A stretch of 64,000 bases of DNA from Candidatus Sulfurimonas baltica. Lineage in GTDB: Bacteria > Campylobacterota > Campylobacteria > Campylobacterales > Sulfurimonadaceae. The stretch is from NCBI RefSeq assembly GCF_015265455.1, contig NZ_CP054492.1, forward strand, positions 806,001 to 870,000, read 5' to 3'. Positions 34,987 to 44,297 of the stretch are shown here, piece after piece (position 1 is the stretch's first letter; every line of letters begins with the position of its first letter). Under the pieces are notes generated by a model, which worked only from the letters and a program-made list of their open reading frames with translations, did not search any database and was not told where the DNA came from. The position numbers and the translations under genes were made by a program.

Positions 34987-36911
34987 ATCTCCTCTTCTTT
35001 CTCCTGTATAGTCAATAACTCTTCAACTTTTTGTTCATAACTATCTTCTAGTTTTTTTAGTTCTTGTGCCAATTTTGTTATACCAATCTCTTCGTAGCAT
35101 TTTGGATTAGCTAAACAGTTATTTTTTTCTTCCATTTCAAGTTCAAGTTTTTCTATCTCTAAAGGCAAATTTTCAAGTGCTATTTTTTCTTTAAAAGTAA
35201 GTTTTAATACTTTTTCTTTCTCTCTTATTTTTGGTTTCTCCAGCTCGGATTCTTTATCCATCTCATCTAAGATCTTCAACTCTTTTTCAAGCTCTAAATA
35301 TTCGGTATACTCCTGGTAACTCTCTTCGATTCGTTTATCACTTTTAAAAATAAATAATTTTTTTGCAATTTTGTCTACAAAATATCTATCATGGCTTACT
35401 ATTATAACTGCTCCCGTAAAGTTAGTTAACTGCTCTTCTAAAATGTTAATAGTAGGAATATCTAAATCATTTGTAGGCTCATCAAGTATTAAAATATCTA
35501 CATTTTTAGTAAAGAGCAGAGCGAGGGCAATACGGTTTTTTTCTCCACCGCTGAGAACACCTATCTTTTTATCTAAAAACTCTCTTGGAAACAGAAAGTT
35601 TTTCAGATAACCATACACATGCATGTTTTTTCCGCGAACATCTACTCTATCTCCACCAAGAGGACAAAAAGTCTCTATAAGATTTTTATCATCGTCTAGC
35701 ATCTCTCTATGTTGGTCGAAGTATCCTATTTTAAACTCACCACGCTTTATAATTCCACTCGTTGGTTCTATTCTTCCTAAAAGAGCCTTAAGGAGAGTCG
35801 ATTTTCCGCTACCGTTTGGTCCGACAATTGCAATAACATCTTTTTGAAGTATTCTGGTTGTAAACTCTTTTAAAAGCTCTTTTGTTCCGAGTGTTAAGCC
35901 CAAATTTTCTACTTCGAAAAGCATTTTTTGCTTATTAATACTTTTATCACGATTAAAGTGTTTAGCTTCTCTTTGAAGTTCAATAGACATTTTTTTTATT
36001 TTTGCAGGATTTGTTTTTGCATCTTCTCGAATATTCATAAGTCGCTCTTTGCGACCCTCGTTTCGTTTAAGTCTTGCCCTTACTCCTCTTGCATACCACT
36101 CATTTTCTCTTTTTAAAACTCCAAGAAGATTGTCATGCTGTTTTTGCAGAGTTCTCAGATATTCTGATTTTTGAGTTAGATAGTTGCTGTACCCACCGCT
36201 ATATTCTCTAAGTGAACAATCTTCTACTTCTACACTTTTAGTAGCAATTCTATCTATAAAGTATCTATCATGAGAGATAAAAACAATTGTAAATTTTTCT
36301 TTTAACAAAAGCTCTTCTAAAAATTCAACCATGTAAACATCAAGGTGATTGGTAGGTTCATCAAGAAGTAATATATCAGGTTTTTGAAGTAATAGTGATG
36401 CTAAAGCTACACGACGCTGTTCCCCTCCGCTTAATAGAGTTATTGGTTTCTCTTCATATCGCTTTAAATCAAAGTGCTGAATTATACGCTCTATTTTGTC
36501 ATCTATGTTCCACGCATTATGATGTTCTATATATTTTGATAATTTTTCATGTTCGTCTATAAGAAGTTTATTCTCAAAGTCATCTGCTAGTAAAAGTGAC
36601 AGTTCATCGTATCTATTTTTAGCAATATTTATTTCACTAAGTCCATCTTCAACTGCTTCTCTAACTGTGTGTCCCTCTTTGAAATTAGGTCTTTGGTCTA
36701 ACATTTTAACTTCTAAGTTTTGTCTAATTATTCTATCTCCGGCATCTTGTTCAAGAGTGCCATTTACAATTTTCATAAGAGTAGACTTTCCGCTCCCATT
36801 TTTACCTATAACAACTATCCTGTCACCTTCATTTACATGAAAATTTACATCTATTAAAATCTTTTGTGCTTCGTAGTGTTTTGATATGTTTAGTAGGTCT
36901 ATTAATGCCAT
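34974..36911 (-). CDS. ABC-F family ATPase (Uup-like)
   Basis: 645 residues with two ABC domains and no membrane segment. Domain 1: GKNGSGKSTLMK, LLSGGEQRRVALASLLL, LLLDEPTNHLD. Domain 2: GPNGSGKSTLLK, LSGGEKNRIALALLF, ILDEPTNDLD. An interdomain linker of charged helices (about 245-310) is the P-site tRNA interaction motif of ABC-F proteins, and a C-terminal coiled coil (about 565-645, very Glu/Lys rich) matches the Uup subgroup. ABC-F proteins bind the ribosome to relieve stalling; Uup is also linked to DNA structure maintenance. The start ATG is followed upstream by a small hairpin in its leader. Confidence 0.9.
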   Translation of the reverse strand: MALIDLLNISKHYEAQKILIDVNFHVNEGDRIVVIGKNGSGKSTLMKIVNGTLEQDAGDRIIRQNLEVKMLDQRPNFKEGHTVREAVEDGLSEINIAKNRYDELSLLLADDFENKLLIDEHEKLSKYIEHHNAWNIDDKIERIIQHFDLKRYEEKPITLLSGGEQRRVALASLLLQKPDILLLDEPTNHLDVYMVEFLEELLLKEKFTIVFISHDRYFIDRIATKSVEVEDCSLREYSGGYSNYLTQKSEYLRTLQKQHDNLLGVLKRENEWYARGVRARLKRNEGRKERLMNIREDAKTNPAKIKKMSIELQREAKHFNRDKSINKQKMLFEVENLGLTLGTKELLKEFTTRILQKDVIAIVGPNGSGKSTLLKALLGRIEPTSGIIKRGEFKIGYFDQHREMLDDDKNLIETFCPLGGDRVDVRGKNMHVYGYLKNFLFPREFLDKKIGVLSGGEKNRIALALLFTKNVDILILDEPTNDLDIPTINILEEQLTNFTGAVIIVSHDRYFVDKIAKKLFIFKSDKRIEESYQEYTEYLELEKELKILDEMDKESELEKPKIREKEKVLKLTFKEKIALENLPLEIEKLELEMEEKNNCLANPKCYEEIGITKLAQELKKLEDSYEQKVEELLTIQEKEEEILSL

Positions 36912-37214
36912 TTAAATTTTTCATTTCCCCTAAAATAGGGATTTATTTAGGTTTTATATCTAAATGCAATAATATCGTTATGTTGGTTAAGATATGCTGA
37001 TTATATTTTATGAAGAAATTTATAATAATAATAAATTGAGTTGTATTGTGATTAATGTATATGTTAATATGGATGGTTAATATGTTTTTAATTGTTTTTA
37101 TAATAATATAAAAAATAATATTTATATTTGGCAATAATAATGGTTGGTCAGGCAGGATAGGCACTCCAGAATATGATTTATTTCGTGTATACAAAATACT
37201 AGTAAGGCGAGAGT
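36912..37214. other. 303-base AT-rich divergent intergenic region
   Basis: Separates the ABC-F gene from a histidine kinase gene reading away from it, so it must hold both promoters. A small perfect hairpin CCCTA-AAA-TAGGG (36928-36940) lies in the ABC-F leader 17 bases before its start. The centre is almost pure A/T with poly-ATA runs. An 83-codon open frame on the minus strand (36943-37194) has low-complexity Ile/Asn composition and is not a credible gene. Confidence 0.6.
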
Positions 37215-38471
37215 ATGAAAGATTTGACAGTTAATAGGAATACGGATAGTTCAGTATCATTAAATAGTGCATCGGATAGTTTTGGATTGGCAAATTTAGA
37301 GTCGTTTGGTGGCGTGGAGTCGTTAAATATGATAGAAGAAACATCTCCAGAGCTTACAATTTCTGATAATAATAACCTACGCCAAAAAGAGGCACTGATT
37401 TTCTCCTCTGTTAGTGATGGAATTCTTGTTTTAGATATAGATGGAAATCACACGATTGTTAATCAGGCTGCAGCTGATATGCTTGGTTATACAATTGAAG
37501 AAATGGTTGGCAAACATAGCCATAAAATGTGGCATCACACACATCCAGACGGTACTTCTTTTCATGAGTCCGAATGCCCAATATACAAAACAATTAAAAA
37601 GAATAGCACGTCACATAGGAATGAGTGTATGTTCTGGCGTAAAGATGGGAGCAGTTTTATTGTAGACTACTCTAGTAACCCATTAGTTAAAAATGGTGAG
37701 GTTAATGGTGTTGTTGTAGTTTTTAGGGATATTAGTGAGCTAAAAGAAGCACAAAAAGAGTTGAAAATACAGCAGGACATTGTACTTGCACAGTCGAGAC
37801 AAGCAGCTATGGGCGAAATGGTAGCCATGATAGCACATCAATGGAGACAACCTCTTACCATAGTTTCAATGGCGGTTAATAATTTGAAAATAGATATGGA
37901 CTTAGGTACAGAAATAACTAATGAGACTATTGATGAGATGAGTGATACAATTTTTGAGCAAGTTAATCATCTCTCAAATACTATAGATGATTTTAGTGAT
38001 TTTTTAAAACCAGATAAGAAGAAAGAATCAGTAAATATTTGCGACGTGATGGAGCGTGCTATTAGGATGACAGGCAGTGGTCTTAAAAACAACAATATAC
38101 ATGTAGATATTAAAATGAATTGTAAAAGCAATATAAAGGCATACCCCGGTGAGTTGTTACAAGTTTTTTTAAATATTATTAACAATTCTAAAGATGCTAT
38201 TAAGCATTCTCAAGTGAAGGAGCCTCGCATAGCTATTGATGTTAATGAAATTGACGGATTAGTTATTGCTTCCATTTGCGACAATGGTGGGGGGATAGCA
38301 TATCCTACATTAAAACTGCTAGGTCAACCTTATGTCTCAACCAGAAACAAAAACGGCACAGGTCTTGGAATTTATATGTCTAAAACAATAATAGAAAAGC
38401 ACCTAGGTGGAACACTTAGTTGGAAAAATATAGGGGAAGGAGCTTGTTTTACAGTTGCTTTACAACTATAA
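37215..38471 (+). CDS. PAS-domain sensor histidine kinase (orphan)
   Basis: 418 residues, no membrane helix, so cytosolic. A PAS domain (about 60-180) with LVLDIDGNHTIVNQAAADMLGYT-like sequence and a PAC end VVVFRDISELKEAQ; then a short coiled coil and the kinase core: H-box RQAAMGEMVAMIAHQWRQPL, N-box NIINNSKDAIKHS, G1 CDNGGGI and G2 GTGLGIYMSK. This H-box variant (AHQWRQPL) is very common in Campylobacterota. No response regulator is adjacent. It is the first of three kinases of this type in the window (others at 50030 and 52277). Confidence 0.9.
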   Translation: MKDLTVNRNTDSSVSLNSASDSFGLANLESFGGVESLNMIEETSPELTISDNNNLRQKEALIFSSVSDGILVLDIDGNHTIVNQAAADMLGYTIEEMVGKHSHKMWHHTHPDGTSFHESECPIYKTIKKNSTSHRNECMFWRKDGSSFIVDYSSNPLVKNGEVNGVVVVFRDISELKEAQKELKIQQDIVLAQSRQAAMGEMVAMIAHQWRQPLTIVSMAVNNLKIDMDLGTEITNETIDEMSDTIFEQVNHLSNTIDDFSDFLKPDKKKESVNICDVMERAIRMTGSGLKNNNIHVDIKMNCKSNIKAYPGELLQVFLNIINNSKDAIKHSQVKEPRIAIDVNEIDGLVIASICDNGGGIAYPTLKLLGQPYVSTRNKNGTGLGIYMSKTIIEKHLGGTLSWKNIGEGACFTVALQL

Positions 38472-38520
38472 TTATTAATTTATACTATATGCTATACTTC
38501 TGAAAATTGAAGGATATATT

Positions 38521-38751
38521 ATGGTTATAGGAATTGTAGCTGGACTACTTACATTTTTTTTAGGATTTATCGGAACGTTTATTGTTAGGATAGCAATAGT
38601 AAAAGATCCATTTTTAAAAACTACATTACCTACATTGATACACTTTTTGTTAAATGCAGCTATTATAATTCCCATTATTGGGGTTGTTATTGCACTTCTT
38701 GCAAATATTTATTTTGTATGGGTTAACTTTAAAATGGCTATAAAAGCTTAA
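38521..38751 (+). CDS. Small two-helix membrane protein
   Basis: 76 residues, mostly hydrophobic: two helices (about 3-26 and 40-68) joined by a short basic turn (VKDPFLKTTLPT). An AAGGA ribosome-binding site lies 9 bases before the ATG. No family recognised. Codon use is like that of the neighbours and the start context is good, so it is probably real. It is followed by about 250 bases with no gene, in which I see only AT-rich sequence and no clear structure. Confidence 0.6.
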   Translation: MVIGIVAGLLTFFLGFIGTFIVRIAIVKDPFLKTTLPTLIHFLLNAAIIIPIIGVVIALLANIYFVWVNFKMAIKA

Positions 38752-39002
38752 ATAAACAACTTCAAAAAGAACCTTGGTCTTTCTATTTCTGAGTGCTTTT
38801 ATTTCATTATACATTTTATCTTTTTATCAAGAATTACTTTTTTAAGGTCTGTAAGGTTAAGCAGTTTATTACAAACCGAACTCCTATCTAGTGAAAATAC
38901 GTAACAAATAAAACAGTTTTAATATTTATATATATATTTTATTATATTTTTTATTATTAAAATAAGATATGATTAAAGTGAAATTTATAAAGTGGAGGGT
39001 GT

Positions 39003-39350
39003 ATGTCAATTTTAGAAAATAACACGCGTAAAAATGAGCGTGAACATATAAAGATACTTTATAAGAATTATATAGATGCTATGAATAGCTATAATATTTC
39101 TTTACGATACCGGATGTATTGGCAAAAAGATGAGGACGGATGTGATAAGCTTATGATACAACATCTAAAAACTCGTAAAAGCGAATCCATTGGCAGGCGT
39201 TGCGGTGAAACAGAAAGAATAAAATCAGATTTTTATAAATCAAAAATTGAAATAATAAAACTTCTTTTAAATATGGAAGAAAATGTTAAAAATAAAAAAA
39301 GCCCAAAAGGCATTTCACCAATAGAAATTTTATATGCTACCCTTACCTAA
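39003..39350 (+). CDS. Hypothetical charged protein
   Basis: 115 residues, soluble, highly charged and helical (KNEREHIKILYKNYIDAMNSYNISLRYRMYW, then a C-terminal KNKKSPKGISPIEILY tail). Two cysteines (DGCDKL, RRCGET). A GGAGG site lies 6 bases before the ATG, which is strong evidence for translation. No family recognised and no operon partner: 251 bases precede it and 146 bases separate it from sodB. It could be a small regulatory or accessory protein; nothing firmer can be said. Confidence 0.55.
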   Translation: MSILENNTRKNEREHIKILYKNYIDAMNSYNISLRYRMYWQKDEDGCDKLMIQHLKTRKSESIGRRCGETERIKSDFYKSKIEIIKLLLNMEENVKNKKSPKGISPIEILYATLT

Positions 39351-39496
39351 ACAATTTTTTAGATTTTTTAATACTCTTTTATAGATTTATATCAACTAAA
39401 TAACCTTATATAAAAAATTATTATTTTAAATTTTATATATTGTGCATTATTATTAGATATAATTTATGAATAATCTTTTATATTGAGGAGTATAAT

Positions 39497-40084
39497 ATGA
39501 AATTTGAATTGATGCAATTGCCGTACGAAACAAATGCGCTGGAACCGTATATATCTGTAGAGACCATAAGCTACCATTATGGCAAACACCATTTAGCTTA
39601 TGTAAATAAACTAAACGCTCTTACAGAGGGGACTGAGTACTCAAATAAGTCACTTGAGTATATAGTGAAAAATGCTGATGGTGCCATTTTTAACAATGCA
39701 GCACAAGTATGTAACCATGATTTTTATTGGCATGGTCTTAGTGGTGCAGCTACTGCTCCATCAATAGAGTTATCTAACCTTATGGAGAGTTCTTTTGGCT
39801 CTGTAGCAGCCTTTAAAGAGAAGTTTATCAGTACTGCAGCAGGATATTTTGGCTCCGGATGGGTCTGGTTGAGCCTAGATAAAGATAAAAAGCTTATTAT
39901 TGAAGCAACATCTAATGCGGACAACCCGATACGTCATAACAGAATACCGCTTCTTACATGTGATGTATGGGAGCATGCATATTATATTGATTATCGCAAT
40001 ATGCGACCTGAGTATCTTGAAAATTGGTGGAAACTTATCAATTGGCAATTTGTTTCAGACAACCTTTCTAATACAGAAAAATAA
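39497..40084 (+). CDS. sodB: Superoxide dismutase [Fe]
   Basis: 195 residues, normal length. Metal ligands are readable: His in ISYHYGKHHLAYV, His in NHDFYWHGL, and Asp/His in CDVWEHAYYIDYRN. The NAAQVCNHDFYWHGL segment and the AAGYFGSGW...LS region are typical of the iron-type enzyme, although the Fe/Mn distinction from sequence is not absolute. It removes superoxide in the cytosol. GAGG lies 10 bases before the ATG. Followed 24 bases later by alanine dehydrogenase, possibly one transcript. Confidence 0.95.
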   Translation: MKFELMQLPYETNALEPYISVETISYHYGKHHLAYVNKLNALTEGTEYSNKSLEYIVKNADGAIFNNAAQVCNHDFYWHGLSGAATAPSIELSNLMESSFGSVAAFKEKFISTAAGYFGSGWVWLSLDKDKKLIIEATSNADNPIRHNRIPLLTCDVWEHAYYIDYRNMRPEYLENWWKLINWQFVSDNLSNTEK

Positions 40085-40108
40085 ACTTACGCCATTATAG
40101 GAAATAAA

Positions 40109-41209
40109 ATGACTATCGGTATACCAAAAGAGATTAAAACAGATGAGTATCGTGTATCGGTTACACCTGCCGGTGTAGCTGAACTTACAAAAGATGGGCA
40201 TGAGGTTTTCGTACAGAGTAGCGCAGGGGATGGGAGTGGTTTTAGCGATTGTGATTATGAAGTAGCAGGGGCAATACTCTTAGAGAATGTGGAAGAGTTG
40301 TTTCATAAGGCAGATATGATTGTAAAAGTTAAAGAGCCAATCGAGCGAGAGTATAAACTATTTAAACAAAACCAGACACTCTTTACTTACCTTCATCTTG
40401 CAGCAGACAAACAGCTAACAGACTTTTTACTTGAAAAAGGGATAAGAGCCTTCTCTTATGAGACTTTAAAAATTGGGAACAGGTTGCCACTTTTAGAACC
40501 AATGAGTGAAGTGGCAGGGAAAATGGCTTCTTTGATGGGTGCAGTTCATTTGGGACGCTATCATGGAGGAAGTGGTCTTCTTGCCGGTGGAGTAGTTGGA
40601 ACACACAGAACTAAGGTAATGGTGCTTGGTGGTGGAGTTGCCGGCAAAGCTGCGGCAGAAGTCGCCGCAGGTTTAGGAGCTGATGTTACAATACTCGATA
40701 TAAATACCGAACGTCTACACTATCTAAATGATGTAATGCCGGCAAATGTAGCAACTCTTTATAGCTGCAGTGAAGCAATAGAGACTTTACTCCCACATGT
40801 AGACATAATAGTAGGAACTATACTTATTCCAGGCGCAAAAGCTCCAAAACTTATAACACGTGAAATGTTAAGTAAGATGAAAAAAGGGAGCGTACTAGTT
40901 GATGTTTCAATTGATCAAGGGGGATGTTTTGAGAGCTCCCATGCAACTACGCATACAGAACCTACATTTATAGAAGAGGGGATAGTACACTATTGTGTTG
41001 CCAATATGCCGGGGGCATATCCTAGAACTTCAACTTACGCTTTAACAAATGCAACAATAGTTTATGTCAAACATTTAGCTAACTACGGGTCTGAAAATAT
41101 TTGTAAACAAATGCCTGTTATGGTTACTGCTTTAAATACTTATGACGGAGTGCTTTACAACAAGGCGGTCGGATTGGCTCATGGCATACAAAGTAGAGAC
41201 TTTAACTAA
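40109..41209 (+). CDS. ald: Alanine dehydrogenase
   Basis: 366 residues. Catalyses NAD-linked interconversion of alanine and pyruvate plus ammonia. Evidence: IPKEIKTDEYRVSVTPAGVAEL at the start (substrate Arg), KVKEPIEREY, TYLHLAADK with the catalytic His, the NAD loop VMVLGGGVAGKAAAEVAAGLGADV, DVSIDQGGCFE and CVANMPGAYPRTST. Full length for the family. It shares a short spacing with sodB and overlaps the convergent phosphodiesterase gene by 4 bases at the stop codons. Confidence 0.95.
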   Translation: MTIGIPKEIKTDEYRVSVTPAGVAELTKDGHEVFVQSSAGDGSGFSDCDYEVAGAILLENVEELFHKADMIVKVKEPIEREYKLFKQNQTLFTYLHLAADKQLTDFLLEKGIRAFSYETLKIGNRLPLLEPMSEVAGKMASLMGAVHLGRYHGGSGLLAGGVVGTHRTKVMVLGGGVAGKAAAEVAAGLGADVTILDINTERLHYLNDVMPANVATLYSCSEAIETLLPHVDIIVGTILIPGAKAPKLITREMLSKMKKGSVLVDVSIDQGGCFESSHATTHTEPTFIEEGIVHYCVANMPGAYPRTSTYALTNATIVYVKHLANYGSENICKQMPVMVTALNTYDGVLYNKAVGLAHGIQSRDFN

Positions 41210-43563
41210 ATCACAATATGTTCAAATTTTTCAATCTCATTATACGGCATAGGTTCTCCAATATAGTAGCCTTGAATAAAGTCAACTCCTATTTCTGAGA
41301 CAATGTCTGAAATCTCTTTGTGTGATACAAACTCTGCAATAGTTTTCATATTTGCAATTTTCGCAAATGAGATTATTGTCTCTGAAACAAGGCGCATATG
41401 CCTATTTGTATCTATATTCTTAATAAGTGATCCATCAATCTTTACATAATCGACATCTAGCTTTAACAGATATTCGAAATTCGAGTAGCCTGTTCCAAAA
41501 TCATCTATAGCCAATTTACATCCAAGAAGTTTTGCTTTTTCGATAAATGAATAAAAATCATCAAAGTTTTCTATTCCTTCTGATTCAACAAGTTCAATAA
41601 CTATTTTGTGACCAATATTACTCTCTCTTACTTTTTGTATAAAATAGTCAGTTGTTTCTTGATTTATTATGTCATCTATAGTGAGGTTTATTGAAAATTT
41701 ATAGTCATGATGTTTAGCTGCTTCAATTGCCTTATCAATCATAATTATTGTGATTTTAGAGTAAAGTTTTGCTTTTTTTGCAATCTCTAAAAAGAAAAAT
41801 GGAGAAATTATTTTCCCATCTGTGTCAATCATTCTTACAAGTGCTTCGAATTTTTCAACTTTTTTGTTGTGTTGATTATATATAGGCTGAAAAAATGCGA
41901 CTATTCTATTGTCCTCTATAGCTTTTTTTACTTTTTTAGTCCATTCAAGATTATTTTTATACTCTTTTTCAATATTAAAAGATTTGTCATAAATAACAAA
42001 ATCTTTTTTCAATTGCTTAGCTATTTTTAATCCTATATCTGCATCAATGAATAAATCTTCCTTATTTAGGGCTATACCAGCCGTTACTCCAATCATTATT
42101 TCATGTTGCTGATAAAATACAGGTTTATTTGTCAACTCTCTTATTAGCTTCTCGATAGTATCTTTAAATTGATCTTTTGTTGTACACTCTCTGCAAATAA
42201 ATGCAAACTGGTCAGCTTGCAATCTGTATGCTTCCGTATAGAGACTATCTGTATTTTTAGATAACCTTTTAGAGAGTTCTATGATAACATAGTCTCCTAT
42301 TTCGTGACCGTAAAAATCATTGATTTGTTTAAATGAATCTATATCCACAATAGCAAGAGAAGGGTGTTCGCTATTTTCAATGTCATTTAAAAGTTTAAAA
42401 CGATTACCTAGTTTTGTGAGAGTATCTGTTTCGTAATGTTTTTCTAACATTTCTGTTTTTTCTACAAGTTCTGTAATATCATAGCGTAAAGCAATGTATT
42501 CAATAATATTTCCGTGAGTGTCTAAGATAGGGATGATTGTCTGACTGATATAAAAGCAGCTGCCATCTTTCTTGACATTTTTCATACTCCCTTTCCATAC
42601 TTTTTTATTTTGTATGGTGTCCCACATCTCCTTATACTCATTTGGTGGAGTTTCTTTATATCTGAAAATATTGTGTTGTTTTCCTATAAGTTCTTCTCTT
42701 GTATATCCGGTAATTGAGCAGAGTGCATCGTTTACATAAGTTATATCTCCTTTAAGGTTACTCTTAGAAACATAAGCACTGGCATCTAATGCTTTTTTGT
42801 ACTCTAGCAAAGATTTATCTGATTTTTTTCTTGCCTCTAATTCAGAAGATAGATTTAAAAATGATTTATAAAGTTGATTTTGCATTGTATTGATAGATTC
42901 TGTTAGATTGTCAAGCTCATCACGGTTAGATTTAGAAACAGTTTTATTGAGAATTAAAGGTTTAGATTCAGAGTCAACTTTTAAATATTTAGTGTACTCT
43001 GCTATTTTTTCAAGATGTCGTGTTACTAATCTCTGGAAGATAAAGAGTATAAAAAATGAGATTAAAAATGTTTTTATACCTTGTGATAATAATATAACAA
43101 TAATTTTATCAACAAGTTGTTGATATAGTTTATTTAAATCAGCAACTATAGTGAGCTCACCCAAAACAATATCTTCATTGTCATGTGAATATAATAGTTT
43201 GATTTTTTTTGTAATAAAATTTTTATTTACCTTATCTCCACGTTCATAGTGTTCACCTTCTGTAAGATCAATAGCGGTAAATTCAATGTCTGGCAGATTT
43301 AAAATCCCATCTAGCTGTAAAAGAGTTTGTGTCTTGTCATATACCCAAATACTTTGATTGATACTTGCTATATAACCCGACTCAATAAGAGAAAGTTGCG
43401 TATTAATTGATTTTATACCATTCCTGTAGTCCATATAAAGTTGTGTTATGGTGATTACTAAAGTTATGACTGCACTAAAAATCAGCGTAAATATCATTAA
43501 CTTAAAAGATATTTTTCTATCAATAAAATAGTTATATAAAAAGTTTTTAATCATATTTGACAA
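41206..43563 (-). CDS. Membrane PAS-GGDEF-EAL protein, probable c-di-GMP phosphodiesterase
   Basis: 785 residues: helix (about 20-43), periplasmic domain (about 45-150), helix (about 155-178), a HAMP-like region, PAS (about 255-365), GGDEF (about 375-525) and EAL (about 545-785). The GGDEF signature is degenerate (LQADQF at 448-453), so cyclase activity is unlikely. The EAL domain looks active: EALVRM (573-575 EAL), FSINLT, IELVESEG, IDDFGTGYSN and KIDGSLI. The start overlaps the end of the solute-binding protein gene by 17 bases, suggesting ligand sensing through that protein controls c-di-GMP breakdown. Confidence 0.9.
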   Translation of the reverse strand: MSNMIKNFLYNYFIDRKISFKLMIFTLIFSAVITLVITITQLYMDYRNGIKSINTQLSLIESGYIASINQSIWVYDKTQTLLQLDGILNLPDIEFTAIDLTEGEHYERGDKVNKNFITKKIKLLYSHDNEDIVLGELTIVADLNKLYQQLVDKIIVILLSQGIKTFLISFFILFIFQRLVTRHLEKIAEYTKYLKVDSESKPLILNKTVSKSNRDELDNLTESINTMQNQLYKSFLNLSSELEARKKSDKSLLEYKKALDASAYVSKSNLKGDITYVNDALCSITGYTREELIGKQHNIFRYKETPPNEYKEMWDTIQNKKVWKGSMKNVKKDGSCFYISQTIIPILDTHGNIIEYIALRYDITELVEKTEMLEKHYETDTLTKLGNRFKLLNDIENSEHPSLAIVDIDSFKQINDFYGHEIGDYVIIELSKRLSKNTDSLYTEAYRLQADQFAFICRECTTKDQFKDTIEKLIRELTNKPVFYQQHEIMIGVTAGIALNKEDLFIDADIGLKIAKQLKKDFVIYDKSFNIEKEYKNNLEWTKKVKKAIEDNRIVAFFQPIYNQHNKKVEKFEALVRMIDTDGKIISPFFFLEIAKKAKLYSKITIIMIDKAIEAAKHHDYKFSINLTIDDIINQETTDYFIQKVRESNIGHKIVIELVESEGIENFDDFYSFIEKAKLLGCKLAIDDFGTGYSNFEYLLKLDVDYVKIDGSLIKNIDTNRHMRLVSETIISFAKIANMKTIAEFVSHKEISDIVSEIGVDFIQGYYIGEPMPYNEIEKFEHIVI

Positions 43564-44287
43564 TCCTAATCGAATCGGCTATATTTTTTTCCAAATCCTT
43601 AAGAAAATCATCACTAATTTGTTTTAGAGTACCATCTTTTATCATTGAATTGAAAGCTTCTTCTAGCTTAGGTATAAGTTTCTTATGCTTTTTATGCAAG
43701 TGCATATATATGGGGCTTGAAATTAGAGGTTTTGAAGCCATAAATAAATTTTTCTCTTTTGTTTCACTGAGTCCTGAGAGTAGTGCAATTTTACTTGTTA
43801 CTATAACATCAAGTCTATTGCTCGAGAGCATTTTTATTAGCGTTATATGATTGGTTGTTTTTGTTATTGAAAGAGGTTTGGCATTCTCTGCAATCTGTTC
43901 TGCGATTTTCATACCTCTTATAACGCCAACATTATGAAATTTCAAATCCAACGGTTTTTTTATATGTAAATTTTCTCTGCTAATAACAACTATGTCAATT
44001 GAATGAATGGCTACTGGTATGCGAACTAAATTTGGATAGTGATCGCTTATTTCCCAAATTCTCCCAGCTTCTCCGTCATCAATACCATTGTTGGCATTAA
44101 TTAAAGAGCGTTGATTAGGAAGCGTTTGGTATTTAAGTGCAATTTCAGCCCTTTTAAAACCCTCTTTAATGATTGACTCAAGAAGGTTTGTCTCAGGAAA
44201 ACTATAGCCAGAGTTAATAGTTAATATTTGCCCTGAAGCTTGCAAAAATGAGAATGTTATTAGAAAAATAATTGTAATCTTACCCAT
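43547..44287 (-). CDS. Periplasmic solute-binding protein (family 3-like)
   Basis: 246 residues with a signal peptide (GKITIIFLITFSFLQASG) and a bilobed binding-protein pattern: INSGYSFPETNLLESIIKEGFKRAEI, PLDLKFHNVGVIRGMKIAEQ, TNHITLIKMLSSNRLDVIVTSK and a final EEAFNSMIKDGTLKQISDDFLKD helix, as in family 3 amino-acid binding proteins. No transporter subunits are near; instead it is translationally coupled to the GGDEF-EAL receptor. A sensory role is therefore more likely than uptake. Ligand not predictable. Confidence 0.8.
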   Translation of the reverse strand: MGKITIIFLITFSFLQASGQILTINSGYSFPETNLLESIIKEGFKRAEIALKYQTLPNQRSLINANNGIDDGEAGRIWEISDHYPNLVRIPVAIHSIDIVVISRENLHIKKPLDLKFHNVGVIRGMKIAEQIAENAKPLSITKTTNHITLIKMLSSNRLDVIVTSKIALLSGLSETKEKNLFMASKPLISSPIYMHLHKKHKKLIPKLEEAFNSMIKDGTLKQISDDFLKDLEKNIADSIRIVKYD

Positions 44288-44297
44288 TAAAGCACCT

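Noticed and set aside
36943-37194. 83-codon minus-strand open frame
   Set aside because: Almost entirely Ile/Asn/Thr from AT-rich DNA, no ribosome site; reads as non-coding intergenic sequence.
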